Assembly: GCA_023053545.1 (NCBI GenBank)
Contig: JAKZAN010000127.1
Span: 1-64,000, forward strand
DNA from: Lepidurus packardi
Lineage: Eukaryota; Arthropoda; Branchiopoda; Notostraca; Triopsidae
DNA length: 64,000 nucleotides
Direction: 5' to 3'
Position 1 is the first letter of the stretch. Each line of letters opens with the position of its first letter. The notes below the pieces were generated by a model. That model made no database searches. It worked only from the letters and a program-made list of their open reading frames with translations, and was not told the DNA's origin. Below are positions 43,515 through 57,016 of this stretch, piece by piece. Position numbers and translations under genes: made by a program.

Positions 43515-44999
43515 ATGACCGACGATCCATCTGAAGGCGACCAAAACAAAAATAATGCCCATAACCTTGATTATCCCAGTGTCAGCGTTATGGATTCTGG
43601 GCTCTCTGCTACTCAACTCCTTACAGACAACCTCGATAACTACACTCCCATCACTCCACAATAAATTCAGGAGTTTGCAGATCCCGACCCTGAGATTCCT
43701 TATGAGAGCAACCTGTTTGGAGTAATCATTTAACTTAATACCATCCATCCTAATCGTTTAGATCAGCATCAACATTGCAGAGGCAGTCAGCAAAGGCACA
43801 GGAATCCAGAAATACACCACTTACTACATCAAAGGGCAGGACAAAAATGGGGAGTTTGAGATCTACAGGAGATACTCAGAGTTTGATAGTCTGAGAGATG
43901 CCCTGTTGGCCCGGTGGCCAGGCACTTTCATCCCTGCTATTCCAAGTAAACAAGTAATCGGCAAAAACGATAATCAAGTGACTCTCAACCGGATCAGATT
44001 CCTCAACGATTTCCTCAGGAAGACGGCCAACATCACACATCTTTATTATGGTGAGGAGTTCCAGATTTTTTTGCGCAGCACCGAGTCTGACGTGTCCAAG
44101 ATCCTGAACCAGTACAAACGAGAAGCTTACCCCTAGCTGCTCCAGAAATATAGGGAGGCCTTCACTGAGTTCCTGAACCCCAAAGATATCCAATAAAGTC
44201 AGCAACAAATTCTGAGGTTCTAAGGCTTCCTCAAAGAAAATAGAATGCGCATTAACGACTTTAGGAAAATGGCGCGCGCCTTGGCAGAGAGCCGCCAGAG
44301 GTATGACGACAAGTTCAGCCTGGTTTTCGAAAAAATCTTACCTGACTATGAAGCCAACTCCATGTTGGAGTTCACTGAGGGCAATGAATCAACCCTGCTT
44401 TTTAAAAAGGTAGGTGAGTATCCCCAACTGGCTTGCAACAAAGTGAAGTAAATCCGTCAGAAGAACGCTTATTGGCTTGTCTACGATCTCATCAAATTCG
44501 AGGAACGATAAATGGAGGTATCTCTGCAAACATTACATTCGTATTCAGGCACTCACGTAAGCATTCCGCGGACTCCAGTCCATAGTGCACCGAAGGGAAG
44601 ATGCCATCAACGATATCAAGAACAATGACGAAGAGATCTAAAACATGACTCAGGGCAAGACGACCCTCCGATCGGTGCTGACGAAAGGCACGAACGAGGA
44701 AATTACCGTGAAGCTGCGGGCTCAGAATGAGGAGTTTTAGAAGCTCAAGGAAGTGTTGCAAGAGATCGAGAACATCCTGACTGAGTCCTTGTACCGTCGG
44801 GTGATTCCAGACTTCAAGGTAGAATTAAGCAAATATTTTGATTTGATTTGATTAGACGACACGCCAAAACTTCCTGAACAAAGCCATCAAGAAAGTATTT
44901 TCATTTGAACTGTACTGCCTGCAGTTCGAGAAGGAGTACTATGAAGGAATGAAGGAAACCAGCACACAGATGTGGGAGCACAGGAAACAGCAGCTATGA
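43515..44999 (+). CDS. PX-BAR sorting nexin (SNX1/2-like), 458 aa
   Basis: Exons 43515-43721, 43762-44517, 44549-44818, 44856-44999; introns 40, 31 and 37 nt, every junction keeping frame. The N-terminal 69 residues are acidic and disordered. The PX domain (about 70-190) has 'YTTYYIKGQDKNGEFEIYRRYSEFDSL', with the phosphoinositide-binding RRYSEF motif, and 'FIPAIPSKQ' with the Pro loop. The C-terminal part (about 215-458) is a helical BAR region with 'FRKMARALAESRQRYDDKFS'. These proteins dimerise on endosomes, bind PI3P and bend membrane into retromer tubules. The length is close to family size, apart from a short N-terminus. Confidence 0.9.
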
Positions 45000-45205
45000 T
45001 GGCACCCATGGGCTCTGTCAGAAAGTGAAGAGCATCCATTTTGAGTAGAATTAACAGATATAGTATCCAAATAGGTTGATTGTTAGACAGACTCCATCAG
45101 AACAGTCTACGGGACATATAATAGTTTATTTTCCAAGTTAGCCATTTCAGACTCTTAACACTCACGGCGACTCAAAAAATACTCAAATAATCACAGTTAA
45201 TCACC

Positions 45206-48200
45206 ATGCATACACATATCCAAGACTCTGACAGCCTCCCCATCACCTCGGCCTCCCTCGATAAGGACACCTGGAACCGCCGCGTCACTCTCACCCTCAT
45301 GTCCTCTTTTCCTGCTGAGGAGGCATCCCTACCTGCACTCCCCTATTTAGTACATCTCGTCGACACTCTCCACAAAGCAGACACCATCTAAGAAGTGTTG
45401 GCCGACGAACAAGTCCAATAATACTTCTTTTGTTAGGTGTTTCCGATCGCTTGCCGTAAGCTCATCAGCTCCAAATACTTTAAGTAATCCTTTCTTTTTG
45501 ACTCTCCACATTCAAATCTGACCTTGACTGTGGGGCTGGGCGACTCCCATCCTGCTGGTTGAAGGCTCACTGTTGGAATATAGGAGTGAAGTCATCCTGG
45601 GCATGAGTAACAGTATAATCGAAGGCTGCATGGGTTTATACAATAAGTATCGAAGACAAGTGCTAAAATATCATCAGTTCGCTTAACTGATCGTGATTGT
45701 CCTGGACCCCGAACTCCAATACTTCAGGACCAACAACCAACTAGAAAATAAAATCTATGTAACGCATTCCCTATCAACTCTCTCTTCTTGCTTTATTCTG
45801 TGTAGCCCTGGCTCTATTACCCTCCTGCCACCCAAGATAATTCTTAGCTATTCGCAAATACCCTCCCTGGATCTCTTATCGACGCTCTTAAATACTCTAA
45901 TGAGGTAAAAAAAGCCACATGGGCTCGCGCTGAACTCATTCGAAACGATGGTTTGAGTATAGAAATCCGCTACCTCAATGACTACCGAGAAGCAGTCCGC
46001 AATCTTCCCATAGATACAATCGAAGTGGCACCTTTGGCCACACGATCTGAAGATTTCGACTGGCGACTTTCCCTCAAGGAAGGCGATGTTTTGGATTGTT
46101 GTGATGTGAATGGAATGTGGTACGTCTCCACGGTTGTTAAAATTCGAAATGGTCCTAACAACTCTAAACTTCTAAAAGTAGGGTTCAGAAGGTATACCTA
46201 GAATGGAGAAAAGATAGACGCGCGAGGCAACAAGTTCTAAGGGCTAAGCGAAGTCTTTGATGAAGACAACATCGATGCCACAAGCCCTAAAGTGCAAAGG
46301 TATAGCACGATGGCCAAGGCGGGTGAGTACAGCATAAATAGGCATCACACCGAAATTTTGAACGATTATAACGACCTTGAGTTCTAGTACATGAATGGTG
46401 AAAGAATTTTTTACATCCCCAGGCCTAAATTTATGTCAGGTCTGCTGTTTCGGATCGCACGAAAGTTTATTGCAGAGGGTGGCTTCGAAAAGCTTATCAA
46501 CCATCTCAAGACAGATAAGAATATCTAGCTGCTGGTCTGGGTGGTCGTAGCTCTCGGCAACATCAGCCAGAACCTGCACAAAAACTATGTCCAAGAAATC
46601 ACGGAGCAGCTCAAACCTGTTATCCACGCCCATCTTTACGACGACAGTATAGAAACTACCAACAAAAAACTCACAAAGGAAAAGGAAGAATTTTTGTTCC
46701 AAGGGATCAAGAATCTCATGAGGAGATACCTCACACAAGAAGAGTGCAAGCTTTATGAAAGCAGCTAGAAACTCGGGTTAGCCCTCCTTTGTCTCAATAG
46801 CGACACCCTCAAGAGAAGAATTCAAGGTATCAACCAGCTTAAAGATATTCTAAAAAGCTACAAGAACCTCCTGCCGACAGGCGCCTATGGATCCGTGGTC
46901 TTCTATAAGTCTTCTACGACCCTCAATACGGATGAACTCAGGATCTGGCTCAGTTAGAACAAGATATTTGAGAAGATTTACATAGTAAATAGTCACGTTC
47001 AGCTTGTGAAAAGGTCCACCGATTTCCTACGTTTCCTGATAACTGAAGACAGCTTATAAGTACAAGAGCTGGCTTTGCTCCTGAAGGCAGCGCACAAGAG
47101 CGACTATGAGACCAAACTCTCTATCTACAAGCTATTAGAGGACGTATCGAAAAGCTTCAAAAAACAACACATCGAGTTTCTGATTGACGAGATCTTGGAA
47201 ACAAATATTAACTTTGTGCTTTGTGAAGACATAGACTTGCTCTATCAGCTGTCCCAATATTCCAACTACTTCCCTCTGTAGAAAGTAGTGCCTTACTTCG
47301 AAAATATAATCATCTGTGGGTGTTCGGCACTCGACAGCAACACCGCGTCTCCCATTCTTTTAGAGTCGGCCATCAGGAAGTATACCGATATTGTGGGCAA
47401 GAAGTACTAGATGAGGACCCAGAGGATGAGTGTCATCTAGGACTTCGTGAGGAGATTCAGGGAAGGACTGAATCCTGTTGTGATCGTAAAGGTGCTGAGA
47501 AATATAATTTAGAACGTATCGATCGCAGGAGAATGTAACAAGTACGATATCCTGGAGAATCTGCAGAAACTGGCAATCGATCGAATTGCTTATGAGGCGA
47601 TCTTGCAGGCCAAGTCGAATACGAATGGCTGTCGTCTGCTCCAAATCCAGGAGTATGTGCTCGGGTTCCTGAAATACATCTCGACGACTTCAAACCGTGT
47701 TAAAATTTCAATGGACATATTCGTCGACATCTGGCGCCTCATGGTCAAGTAGTCCTCCGACAACGCAGAAAAGCATCTCTTCTATAACTGGTGCGCAGAA
47801 ATCTCTAAGGCCGATTGCCTTGTTGAGGATTGTAAGTCTACCAACAATTCATCTGCCCTGGTATTCCACTAATTCTTCTAGACCCTTACTGCACCTGAAG
47901 AGCTTACCTCTCTCAACGAAAAAAGCTTTGAAATCATTAAACATGTGTTTGTTGAAGTCAACAAACGATAAAATGCTTTATCAGTCAACACAGTTTTCCG
48001 CAACCATAAGGAGGCCAAGGTTTACAAACTGAAAGTCCCTTTCCGAAAGCTCGTGCTTTACGAGAGATTAGTAAACGTAATCTATAGTGTGGTTGAGGAA
48101 GCAGTAGCCAAGTCAGCTGGAGACTTTTTCAGCACTCTATATACCACCCAAAACCTGAGTCTCGAGGATCGCAATGAATACTACTCACAACTGCTTGATG

Positions 48201-51200
48201 ACTTCTTCAAGATGGCAGCTCTGCCAAAAAATGAGAGTTTGAGAAATGCCAAAATGATCCAGATACTGAAACTACTGGAATGCGTGATTGACGAGTCTGA
48301 AAAAAACGGGAGTGCGGGGCTCAAGTGTCTAAATAACCTACAAAGTGGAGAAGTATGGAACTTACAGATTTATAACTAAGTGACGTTTGTGAGTGACGCC
48401 ATGAAAAAATCAGACATTAAAGTGTCTTCCAACACCAGTGTCTTCGAACTCAGGACCACTTTAGCCGCACAGTTCGGCATCAATTGGCAGGAACTAGTCA
48501 TGATCCACCAGGGCGAAGAAATCACAGACTTACTGAACTGCAGAACTCTCAGATAACTCAACCTCAAGCTATCAGAACTCATCACTTGTTCCAAAAAGGC
48601 CAGTTACCTTATTCCTGAAGAGCTCCTCATCCATGACGGAAAGCTCGTGTCCCAGGCTGTCAGAGCTATAGGCATCGCCTACAAAAGGTTTGCAGACGCT
48701 GATGGTCGAATGGATCGGGAACGAGTGCGGGCGTTCGTAGGAGCCAACCTGGGGGACAGTACAAAACCTTACGATGACAGGGTTGCGTTCTTCTTCAAAA
48801 CGTATGATAGTAATAACAGAGGTTACCTGACTTTGGAAGACTTTATCTAATTCTACACAGGACCTGCGAAAGAGAAACCGTCCGTGGTATGGGGAAATCT
48901 GCGCAACCTGGGAATTCGAAATGACTTCAAAATATTCGACGATCCAGAAGACGAGGTCGCGCAGTCTGAGTTGCCCAGGCATCTGCTGGGTTCCCAGCCC
49001 CATTTCTATGGGGCACTGTTCCAACTTCTGGACGACCAAAATGGGACTATTGCAACGACGGCCTGGAGCTTCTTGCAAAGACTTCCTATTTCATAGACTC
49101 TTTATCAAGAAATCATGGATCTCGACGTCATTGGTTTGCGAGCCCACCCCGATAAATGGGAAATCCTTGATAATAAATCGCCGTACAGGCTCCTCTATGT
49201 GCTGCACATCCTCGAGTATCTCACAGAAGCAAACGTAACCACCCAGAATGGTAGGAAATGGAGTGATATTTTCGTGGAGTGCTTAGGGTACGAAAAGCTG
49301 TTCCGTGTTCTGACAGCTTTGAATCGCCAAGGTTAGAGCACAAACATATCGCACACGATCCGGGAACATCTACTAAAGGTGCTTAGCAAGAGATTGGCGA
49401 AAGTTTTCGCTACTCCAACCCTACATATTGGACAGAGCATCCTTTGCTCAGGACTAGACCTGGAGGAAATCGTCCTGTATATTAAAAACAAAGGTCAAGC
49501 AGCCAAAAATAGTTCTAATATCCTTCTGCATGAGTATAAAAAAATCGAGTAGGCTTCCTCTATTGTGCAAAGTGGTGAGTGGCACGGAACCAACAGGCTA
49601 GAAATGGCTCAATAAATCGTCAGTCTTATCGGTTACTTGTGGACCAGCGCTTCGAATTCTGCAAACAAAGATATCCAACTATCCCACTGCCTCTGCATGC
49701 TTCTTGGTCTGATAGCTGATCAACACTGCTAGGCCATTGTTCGACCTTTACTGTAGGTGTTCACCAGCACCCCACCTTGTTCCAACGGATAGAAACCAAT
49801 CGACAGATCTTCACCAGTCAAGCTGTATAGATTCATTCTTGCGCTTGCGCTTTCCACTCAAAACAATTCTATTCAGAAAGAGATACTAGCATAGTTTTTT
49901 GTGCTTCTGAAGACAGACTCTAACCTATCGACCAGATACTTTAAAACTTTGTCAGTACTCGTTTCTCATGTAGGCATTCCAGAAAACCTAGACAATGTGC
50001 CCTCCATGCTTCTCAGCAGAATCCTCAACGACCCCCGAGAACAGGTCGCCGAGGGCTGTGCACTCCTCCTGGTCCACATGCCACTTAATTCCTCCCAGTT
50101 TTAAAGTACTGTTATCTAACAGCTCTTTCGAAAATGCCTGTTTAACGAGTCTAATGTGGTGTGCAAAAGTCAAAGTGCACGGGAGGCCCTATACGAACTG
50201 CTGATCAGACTTTGTAATTCGATAGAAACGACGCAAGCCCTGTGCTCGCTGACCATCTCGATCCTGAAAAAGTGTGTAATGTAATCCAGGACTCTCAATG
50301 CTAATAATCTCCTCGGGAGGTCACCATTTGGGTATGCTGGCCTAAAGAACCTGGGGAATGTGTGTTATATGCTTGCAATGATACAACAGTTCTATTCCAA
50401 TGTCAACCTCCGGAATCTTGTGTTCAGAATAGACGATCAAAAGCCCTCTAATCTCGCCGAAGCCATAAACTCAAACACTTCTAAAGATGCTGTCCCTACC
50501 TTCCGCAGCGTTGACGATAACCTTCTGCATCAGTTCACCCGGATGTTCGCCTACATGCAGCACAGCCAGCGACAGGACTTTAACCCTCAGGATTTCTGCT
50601 ATAGCTTTAAAGATTTCTCAGGTATTCCCGTGAACGTGACGATCCAGCAGGACGCCCAGTAATTTATTTCAATGTTTTTCGACCAGATGGAGAAGACTGT
50701 GAAAGACACGCCTTTTAGGCATGTATTTGAAGGTTATTACGGAGGAAAGTATTCGAACATCATGACTTGCGACAAGTGCCAAGCAGTGAAGTCCATGGAG
50801 GAGACATTCTATTCACTCTCACTCGAAGTGAAGAATTCCAAATCGCTTGCCGATTCGTTTAACAAACTGACGCTGGGCGAGACTATCAATGATTTCAGGT
50901 GTGATTTCTGCAATCAAAAATCTGATCTCCACAAAACTACCAAAATAAGCTTTGCTCCTAACTACCTCACCCTTCACCTCCAGAGAATTGTCTTTAATCT
51001 AGACACCTTGCTTAACTAAAAAATCAACTCTAGGTTGGAGTTCCCCATTGAATTCAATCTTCTGCCCTACATCAGGGACAGTACGCAGCAAAATGTCAAT
51101 AGTTTGGACTACGACTATCGATTGGCTGGTGTGGTAGCGCACTACGGCACTGCTGATTTTGGACACTACTATTCTTTCATTAAAACTGGTACGGAACAGT

Positions 51201-54200
51201 GGCTCGAGTTCAATGACTCTAAAATTTCAGCCTTCGACATCAAAAACTTGTAGGCAGAATGCTTCGGAGGGCAGTCATAGTACGTTTTGTAGGATGAATT
51301 TGAACTGGGAAAGAAAGAAAACAGTAAGAATGCATATATACTCATCTATGAGAAAGTGAAGAAGCATAGCATCAAGCTGTCATTCACAAAAGGCGTGCAG
51401 GACGTTGCAGCCGAAATGCAGAGACTCAAGCTCAGGACTCAGGACGAGGAAAACAAGCCAAAGTAGGATTCTAAAGAAGGGGTCATCGAACTGAAAGGGT
51501 AAACGATTCAGGAGGAATAGATTCCGGATACCCCCTCCAAAAAAAGGAAAGAAGATGAGTTCTAGTAAACCCCAGTCCCCAGAAGGTTTTCTAAGCACCA
51601 CGAAGAAGACATGGAGAAACCGCCTGTTAAAGACTTAGATTTAAAACCAGAACCCGAATCAAAATCAAATTCATCCACAGAAGAACCCACCCCAACACAC
51701 CAGCCTTAAAACCCATCAGAAATTCTCATCGAACTCACCAAAGAAATCCCCCCTCCTCCATCGATTCCCTATTTTACCGAAGTCTAGGCCGATAATGCTC
51801 TCTTCTAACTTGAGTCTAATATCTGCTCAACAGCCTTCCTTCGGTTTTACTCGCGCCTCTTACAACTTAAGTTCTTGCCGCCCAACATATCTATAGATGT
51901 CTATGAACTCACGCAGAAGCTATGCTTCGGAATGTGGCTCAAAAACCCAAGTCTCAAAGAGGTCCTTAGCGGACTTGAGGTGACTCTCGCTGGTAATCCT
52001 GTAGTGGCTCTTGAAGTCCTAAAGACTGAATCTCTCCAGACCATGTTATTAGAAAACTCTGATACGGACTTGAGGGTCTGTATCGCTAATCTTTTAGCGA
52101 AAGCAGTAAACTGTCTGGTTTCGTCACTAGCACTTTCTCTGAAAGAGGAGGATAAAGAGACAGAAAACCAGGCGGTGGTGGGATTTCTGGATACTATGCT
52201 GAGACACCTGCCCGTTCTAGTGGCCAAGAACTGGATGAAGTTTAGCCAGTACTTCTAATTTTGGAAGCTGGTCGCTGAACAGAAGGGCCAACAGTTCGTC
52301 TACCTCATGCGCAAGAAAATAATTTCGCACTTTCTTGATTATTTTCTGGAGAAGAAATCCCCCTTGGGAATCTACGTCAATAAGAAGTATCCTTTCGGCA
52401 ACACTTATGTCCAGCCCAACTTCATCTTCCTTATCGCCACTGTCTCTGAACTCCTCACACATATTCTCACTGAACACCCCAACGCTCTCTCGGGTACCGA
52501 TCGACAGATTGTCCTCGACCCTTCTGTACTTGACAAACTACTCACCGATAAAAATGACTAAATCGTCCATAAGATCATTGCTCTGTGCTGCCGAGACTCC
52601 CTCGAAGCTTCATAAAAGGTCTCTATCATGCTTCTGAGGTCGATCAAGAGAGTGGGCTATACTCAGGTTCAACCTTATTTGGAAGCAATGCACACGCTGC
52701 TAACGATCAAGGACAAACTGCAAGGCGTCAGAGTGGGATGGATTTTAGGCGTGCCTACGCTGGCGCTGTCGACGATGACGAAACAGTTAACGGCGATGAA
52801 TTCATTTTCGGTAGAAGACCGGCTGTATAATTTCGAGTCGCCGCTGCACTTGGACACGCTGGAGTCGGTGCTGGAACAGATGCTGAAAAACTATCTGAAA
52901 CAGACAAATTTCTGTACTTTCTGTCTGAAGGCAGTGATGAAGCTAGTGCTTGAAGACGAATACATTTTTAAATATGTGGCAGAACTGCCTCCGCCTTCAT
53001 TGGTCTACGCCAAGTTCTCTAATTTTCTGGAGGAATTCGCCAACGAATCCGTCGACGATTCCCGAAGGTATCCTGTCGTCGGCTACAACAAAGAAGAATT
53101 AGCCAAAGACACCCAGCAGATGCTCCAGTAGTTCATCTCCAGAATGAGATCCCAAGACTACACTCAAGTGTAACCCACAGAGCCTGTCGTCCCCGCCCTT
53201 AGTAGTAAGTTCGAGGTTACGGATACAGCAAAAGTGTAGGAGCAGCGTGAAAAACAGCCTGCATAAAGCGAAGTATACCTGTAGGAATCCTCCTTCGAAT
53301 ACTAAAAATATCCGAGCAGTGACGCATCTCTCTAAAACCACTATGGCAAAGACACCAAGGATCTGAATAATTCACAGGAAGGGCAGTTCGATCTTGAGGT
53401 CATGCAGGACTTCATGGCTGAAGCAGTGCAAGACTACCCAGGCTTCGAAGGAGGGGTCGACATCAGTAGTATCCAACCACGAGAAGAAAACTAGTCTAGA
53501 AAGGAAGCTGCAGTAAACAATGGAAGTGAAGCTACGCCTAACACTACGATAATGAATCAGGCAGTTATCGAAACCACTGGCAATGAGCCTGATGAAGTGT
53601 AGCCCCTGCTCATGAACTTTGTGGACGGAGTCATTCAATTTAACCCGGAGTACAACCTTGAGTAAACAAGCGGTAACACCGAATAATACAAGTAGTCAGG
53701 AGCGGCTAGGGAATCTGCATCGTAGATTCTGCAATATCTCGAGGTGAAATAGTCACCCCCAACCGACCCTTACTCCACTTTCATGGCTCCACCCCCAATG
53801 CAAGAACCAATCAAAAATACTATATCGTAGGCGCTGCATCCCTGCAATTTTAATTTCGTGGCTACCAGCTCCGAACAGTTCCATGGGGTGACCATCACAA
53901 ACCACTAATCCGTGGTCACCTTTATTCGAACACAGCCCAACAATAAAAAAAATGCCTCTTTAACAACAAGTTTCAAAAAGATCAGCGAACGGATCCCTGC
54001 GGAAATTCTAGAAAATGCCAAAACTGAAATTGTGAAGGGAATTTGGATCCACAATCCTACCCGCGAATATGTGAGGGTGAAGTGGAGGTACGGCACATGC
54101 TGTCTCAGACCCGCAGAACAAGCGTGGATCTGGGCTGACAAGATCGTAGAAGTTCTACCTACTTCCCTCGACAATGAAAGGAATATCGATAAGATGGTGT

Positions 54201-54235
54201 TGTTCTGCGACTCAAAGTTCCATACCGATGGTTGA
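45206..54235 (+). CDS. Giant ubiquitin-specific protease, USP9X/USP24/USP34 class, 2960 aa
   Basis: Exons 45206-45483, 45584-45758, 45806-54235; introns about 100 and 47 nt. The last exon is open for 8.4 kb without TGA. Order: helical/armadillo-like N-terminal half, a ubiquitin-like stretch (about residues 1010-1085), an EF-hand-like pair ('DSNNRGYLTLED' is a good loop), helical region, then the USP catalytic domain (about 1660-2005): 'GYAGLKNLGNVCYMLAMIQQ' with Cys 1671, two zinc-type CxxC pairs ('CDKC', 'CDFC'), 'GTADFGHYYSF' with His 1938, and 'WLEFNDSKIS' with the Asn/Asp. 'ECFGG' after the core is typical of this class. A 950-residue C-terminal part follows. It removes ubiquitin from substrates. 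Cys box reads NVCYM where NTCYM is usual. The first intron's ends are tentative. Confidence 0.92.
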
Positions 54236-54330
54236 AGGTTGGCAAAGGAATGTGCATTTCTTATGGCTGGATGCTGGAGAAAAATATGCTTAAGGTTATT
54301 TATTGTCTTATATTGGTAGGTTTGGAAACT

Positions 54331-55290
54331 TCAGAACTATGTGATGACGATATCCCGTTCCCGCTGTGCTTCTATGTCTTTCTTGTTCTTGTCCACTAAC
54401 TTCTCTAGCATACCATCAATATCCTTCCATATGGAGACGTTTCTGATGATATCATTGGTTTTCTTCACCAGTTTTTCTGCCACTGCCAGTTAGCCGTTCA
54501 GCTCTTTCAGAAGAGTGGATTGGTTGACTTCTCCCATTTGGTCGGCGTTGCGTAGCTGGGTGTGGTACATGTAGCGTGTCTTCTCCAGGGAGTCTGTGTA
54601 CTTGCTGAGGATGTTGACTGTACGCTGGTAGCTCTGGCGTAGCAAAGTGTCGAACTCAACTTCCATTCTTTGAATTTAGTCCTTCATGCTCTTGAAGACG
54701 AGAGCAGTGTGATTAGAAATAGCCTGGTAAGTCTCTGCTATAGTCGAGCGTGTCTCGCCCATGTTGAGTTCCCACTCCTGGAGTCTATCGACGACGCCAT
54801 CTAGTTTCTCTTTTATGCGCATTGACTCGAAATATATAGTTTTGATGACTTTTTACAGAGGGATGATGGCATGACCTTTATGCTTTTGGTCTTTGTGGAC
54901 ACAGCCTACGCACACGATTTCTTTATCTTTCTCGCAGTAGAGGTTGAGCAGTTAGTCATGGACCAGACAACGAGGCTCTTTCTTGTTCATTCTGGTGTAG
55001 ATGCCAACCAACTTTTTGCGTGACTCTTCGATTTATTCGAAGGGAAAGGGCTGAAAGTTTGAGAAGTTGAACTTCGAATAGATGTCTTCCAACTGCCCGA
55101 ACACGAATACTTTTTGCTTAATTTTGAGGCCCGATGTCGGGGGCGAGACTACGGACGGGGGTTGCTGTTTAGAGGAAAGGAGAGGTTTGGGCTGGATAGT
55201 GGTGGAAGTCTTAGCAGGACTAGTTGTCTTGAGAGAACTGACCTTGGTGGGGGAAAGTCCTTCCTTGTTCTTGGTCTGCCTGGAGTTCAT
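54331..55290 (-). CDS. B-box zinc-finger coiled-coil protein (TRIM-like without RING), 319 aa
   Basis: Single exon, ATG 55290 to TGA 54331-54333. The first 100 residues are Ser/Thr/Pro/Lys rich and disordered. A B-box type 2 zinc finger lies at about 108-143: 'CLVHD....LYCEKDKEIVCVGC..KDQKHKGH', with the ordered Cys/His ligands. The remaining 175 residues form a long coiled coil, as in the RBCC/TRIM layout, but there is no RING finger before the B-box and no SPRY domain after it. Ciliates carry many B-box proteins of unknown role; ubiquitin ligase activity is not expected without the RING. Convergent with the giant USP gene (95 bp). Confidence 0.82.
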
Positions 55291-55383
55291 CGCTGTCGGG
55301 ATAGGTCTATAATGTTGTATTAACTGCTGTCTGATTCACTTCTTAGGATAAACTGCTAATTACCAGCCGTCCTCTAATTTTAC

Positions 55384-56200
55384 ATGCAGGATCGAGAGAA
55401 GGCCTTACGCGAGACCCAGCGTCTGCAACAAGAAGTCAATACGCTCTACACCCGTTGTCTCTGTCTCGAAGGTATATTCTACAATCCCCCAATGCAGCAT
55501 AGAGACCGAGACTGCTCAGAAACGACTCCTTAGCCAGCAGAATACAACTATTGAAGGCCTAAAGCTGCAGCTGAAGCAGGCAAACAATAAAGTCCGAGAG
55601 CTAAGTTTCGAACAGTCCAGCCGAGAATCTCAGCTGGAGTTTGTGCTGCGCAGAATGGAGGAAGAATTAAATTAGAAGAATTAGAAGTATGAGAAGCTTG
55701 AGAGTAGAGTCTTGCCTCTGCTGGACTCCGACACCGTAAGGTTGAAGGTGTTGAACGAGGTGGAGTTTCCGCATCGGCTCGAGATCGAAGAAAAAGACGC
55801 CATCATTCAGAAGCAGAAGGAAGAACTCTTCGAGCGGCGGAGAGAGGTCGAAATGCTGAAGTCGCAACTCGAGACTCAACTCCTCAACCACGAACGAGAT
55901 TTGCGTGAAGTCAAGGCCAAACACCGAAATTAAATCAACAACGCTCTTCTCGATTTAAATGCCTACGAAAGCGCAGAGTTCCTGAAGAAGAGCCATGAGA
56001 AGATCGAGGCTATCCTCCGGAAAGACCTCGAGTACTTCCGAAAGAATTACTTCGACTGCGAAGAGCATCTGCACCGGCTCAAAGCTGAATTGGAGACGAC
56101 CAAGAAGGAACAACAGAAAAGCATTGCAGAACTACTGGAGTAAGGAAGGACTCTGCGATAGGAAAACCAGAAGCTGCGGCAACAGCATGCCAGAAGTTGA
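55384..56200 (+). CDS. Coiled-coil protein, 261 aa
   Basis: Exons 55384-55471 and 55503-56200 (intron 31 nt), stop TGA 56198-56200. Almost the whole product is a Glu/Lys/Gln/Leu-rich coiled coil, with a short break around 'VLPLLDSDTVRLKVLNEVEF' that recalls centrosomal or ciliary coiled-coil proteins such as the CEP/CCDC group. Family not assigned. The intron joins two helical frames in phase 1. Only 39 bp separate its stop from the stop of the convergent C2H2 gene, so the two transcripts must overlap or have very short 3' ends. Confidence 0.75.
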
Positions 56201-56239
56201 ACTTATAGCATATAGCTCAATATATATACCAAACTTCTA

Positions 56240-57016
56240 TCACAGATTGGTTAGGATCTCGATGAGAGTTTCAAAGGACTTTGGGTTCATTATGGCATGA
56301 TCTGAGAAATTCTTAAGTTCTTTGTGTTTGGCGAGGAACTCCTTGAGTTGTGCTGGGGTTCTTAGAGCTACTATGGCCAAGAGTCCTCGATACAGCTCTT
56401 ATATTTTAGAAGCGGCCCAGAACCGACTAGAGTAGAGCAGCAACTTCACTAGCTTGCTCGATACATCTACTTTCAACCGATACAGGCTTTGGAAGTCAGC
56501 TACGAATTTTTTGAAATCCTCCTCGGACACGGCTGCTAGCTCTGCATCGACGTTTCTCACCCAAAAATTAGTCTATTTCACGTTGTCCTCCCCGAAGGCC
56601 CCGACATACTTCAGAAAATTCACGAATGAACTCTAGCTAAAAATCCTGATATATTCTAAGTCGTAGTTTTCTGGACACACACACTCATCCTGTCGATTGC
56701 AGATCTTGCAGAGCGTGTCACTCGTATCTAAGTGCACATGTTCGTCGTGGTGCAGGTGACTAGACACCAGGTTGTTAGAGTGGTCGGAGGACTCATCTGC
56801 CACTGGCCTGCCTTTCTTGCCTTTGGTGACAGAAAGGGAGGGACGAGTTGTGCCTGGAGGTTCTATCCCCGAGTGTTTATTCTTGATATGTGTGTAGAGT
56901 GCAGCATTGGTGCCATAAGACTTAGAGCATTCCTGATCCCCACAAATATAGAGTCCTGGGATTTCCTGCTTAGTGCGGCGGTGGATATTTCTCTTGTGGT
57001 GCTGCGGGTCAGTCAT
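56240..57016 (-). CDS. C2H2 zinc-finger protein, about 258 aa
   Basis: Single exon ending at TGA 56240-56242. I chose Met 57016 ('MTDPQHHKRN') because the frame upstream of it, though open to about 57169, reads less like protein. One C2H2 finger is clear: 'YICGDQECSKSYGTNAALYTHIKNKH' pattern, shown here as C-x4-C-x12-H-x4-H around residues 25-48. A second Cys-rich knuckle ('LCKICNRQDECVC') lies near residue 105. The C-terminal half is helical with no recognised domain. Probably a nuclear DNA- or RNA-binding protein; target unknown. Confidence 0.72.

Noticed and set aside
43515-54235. Possible operon or gene cluster joining sorting nexin and the giant USP
   Set aside because: Both are on the same strand but separated by about 200 bp of AT-rich sequence, and no shared leader or short spacing is seen.
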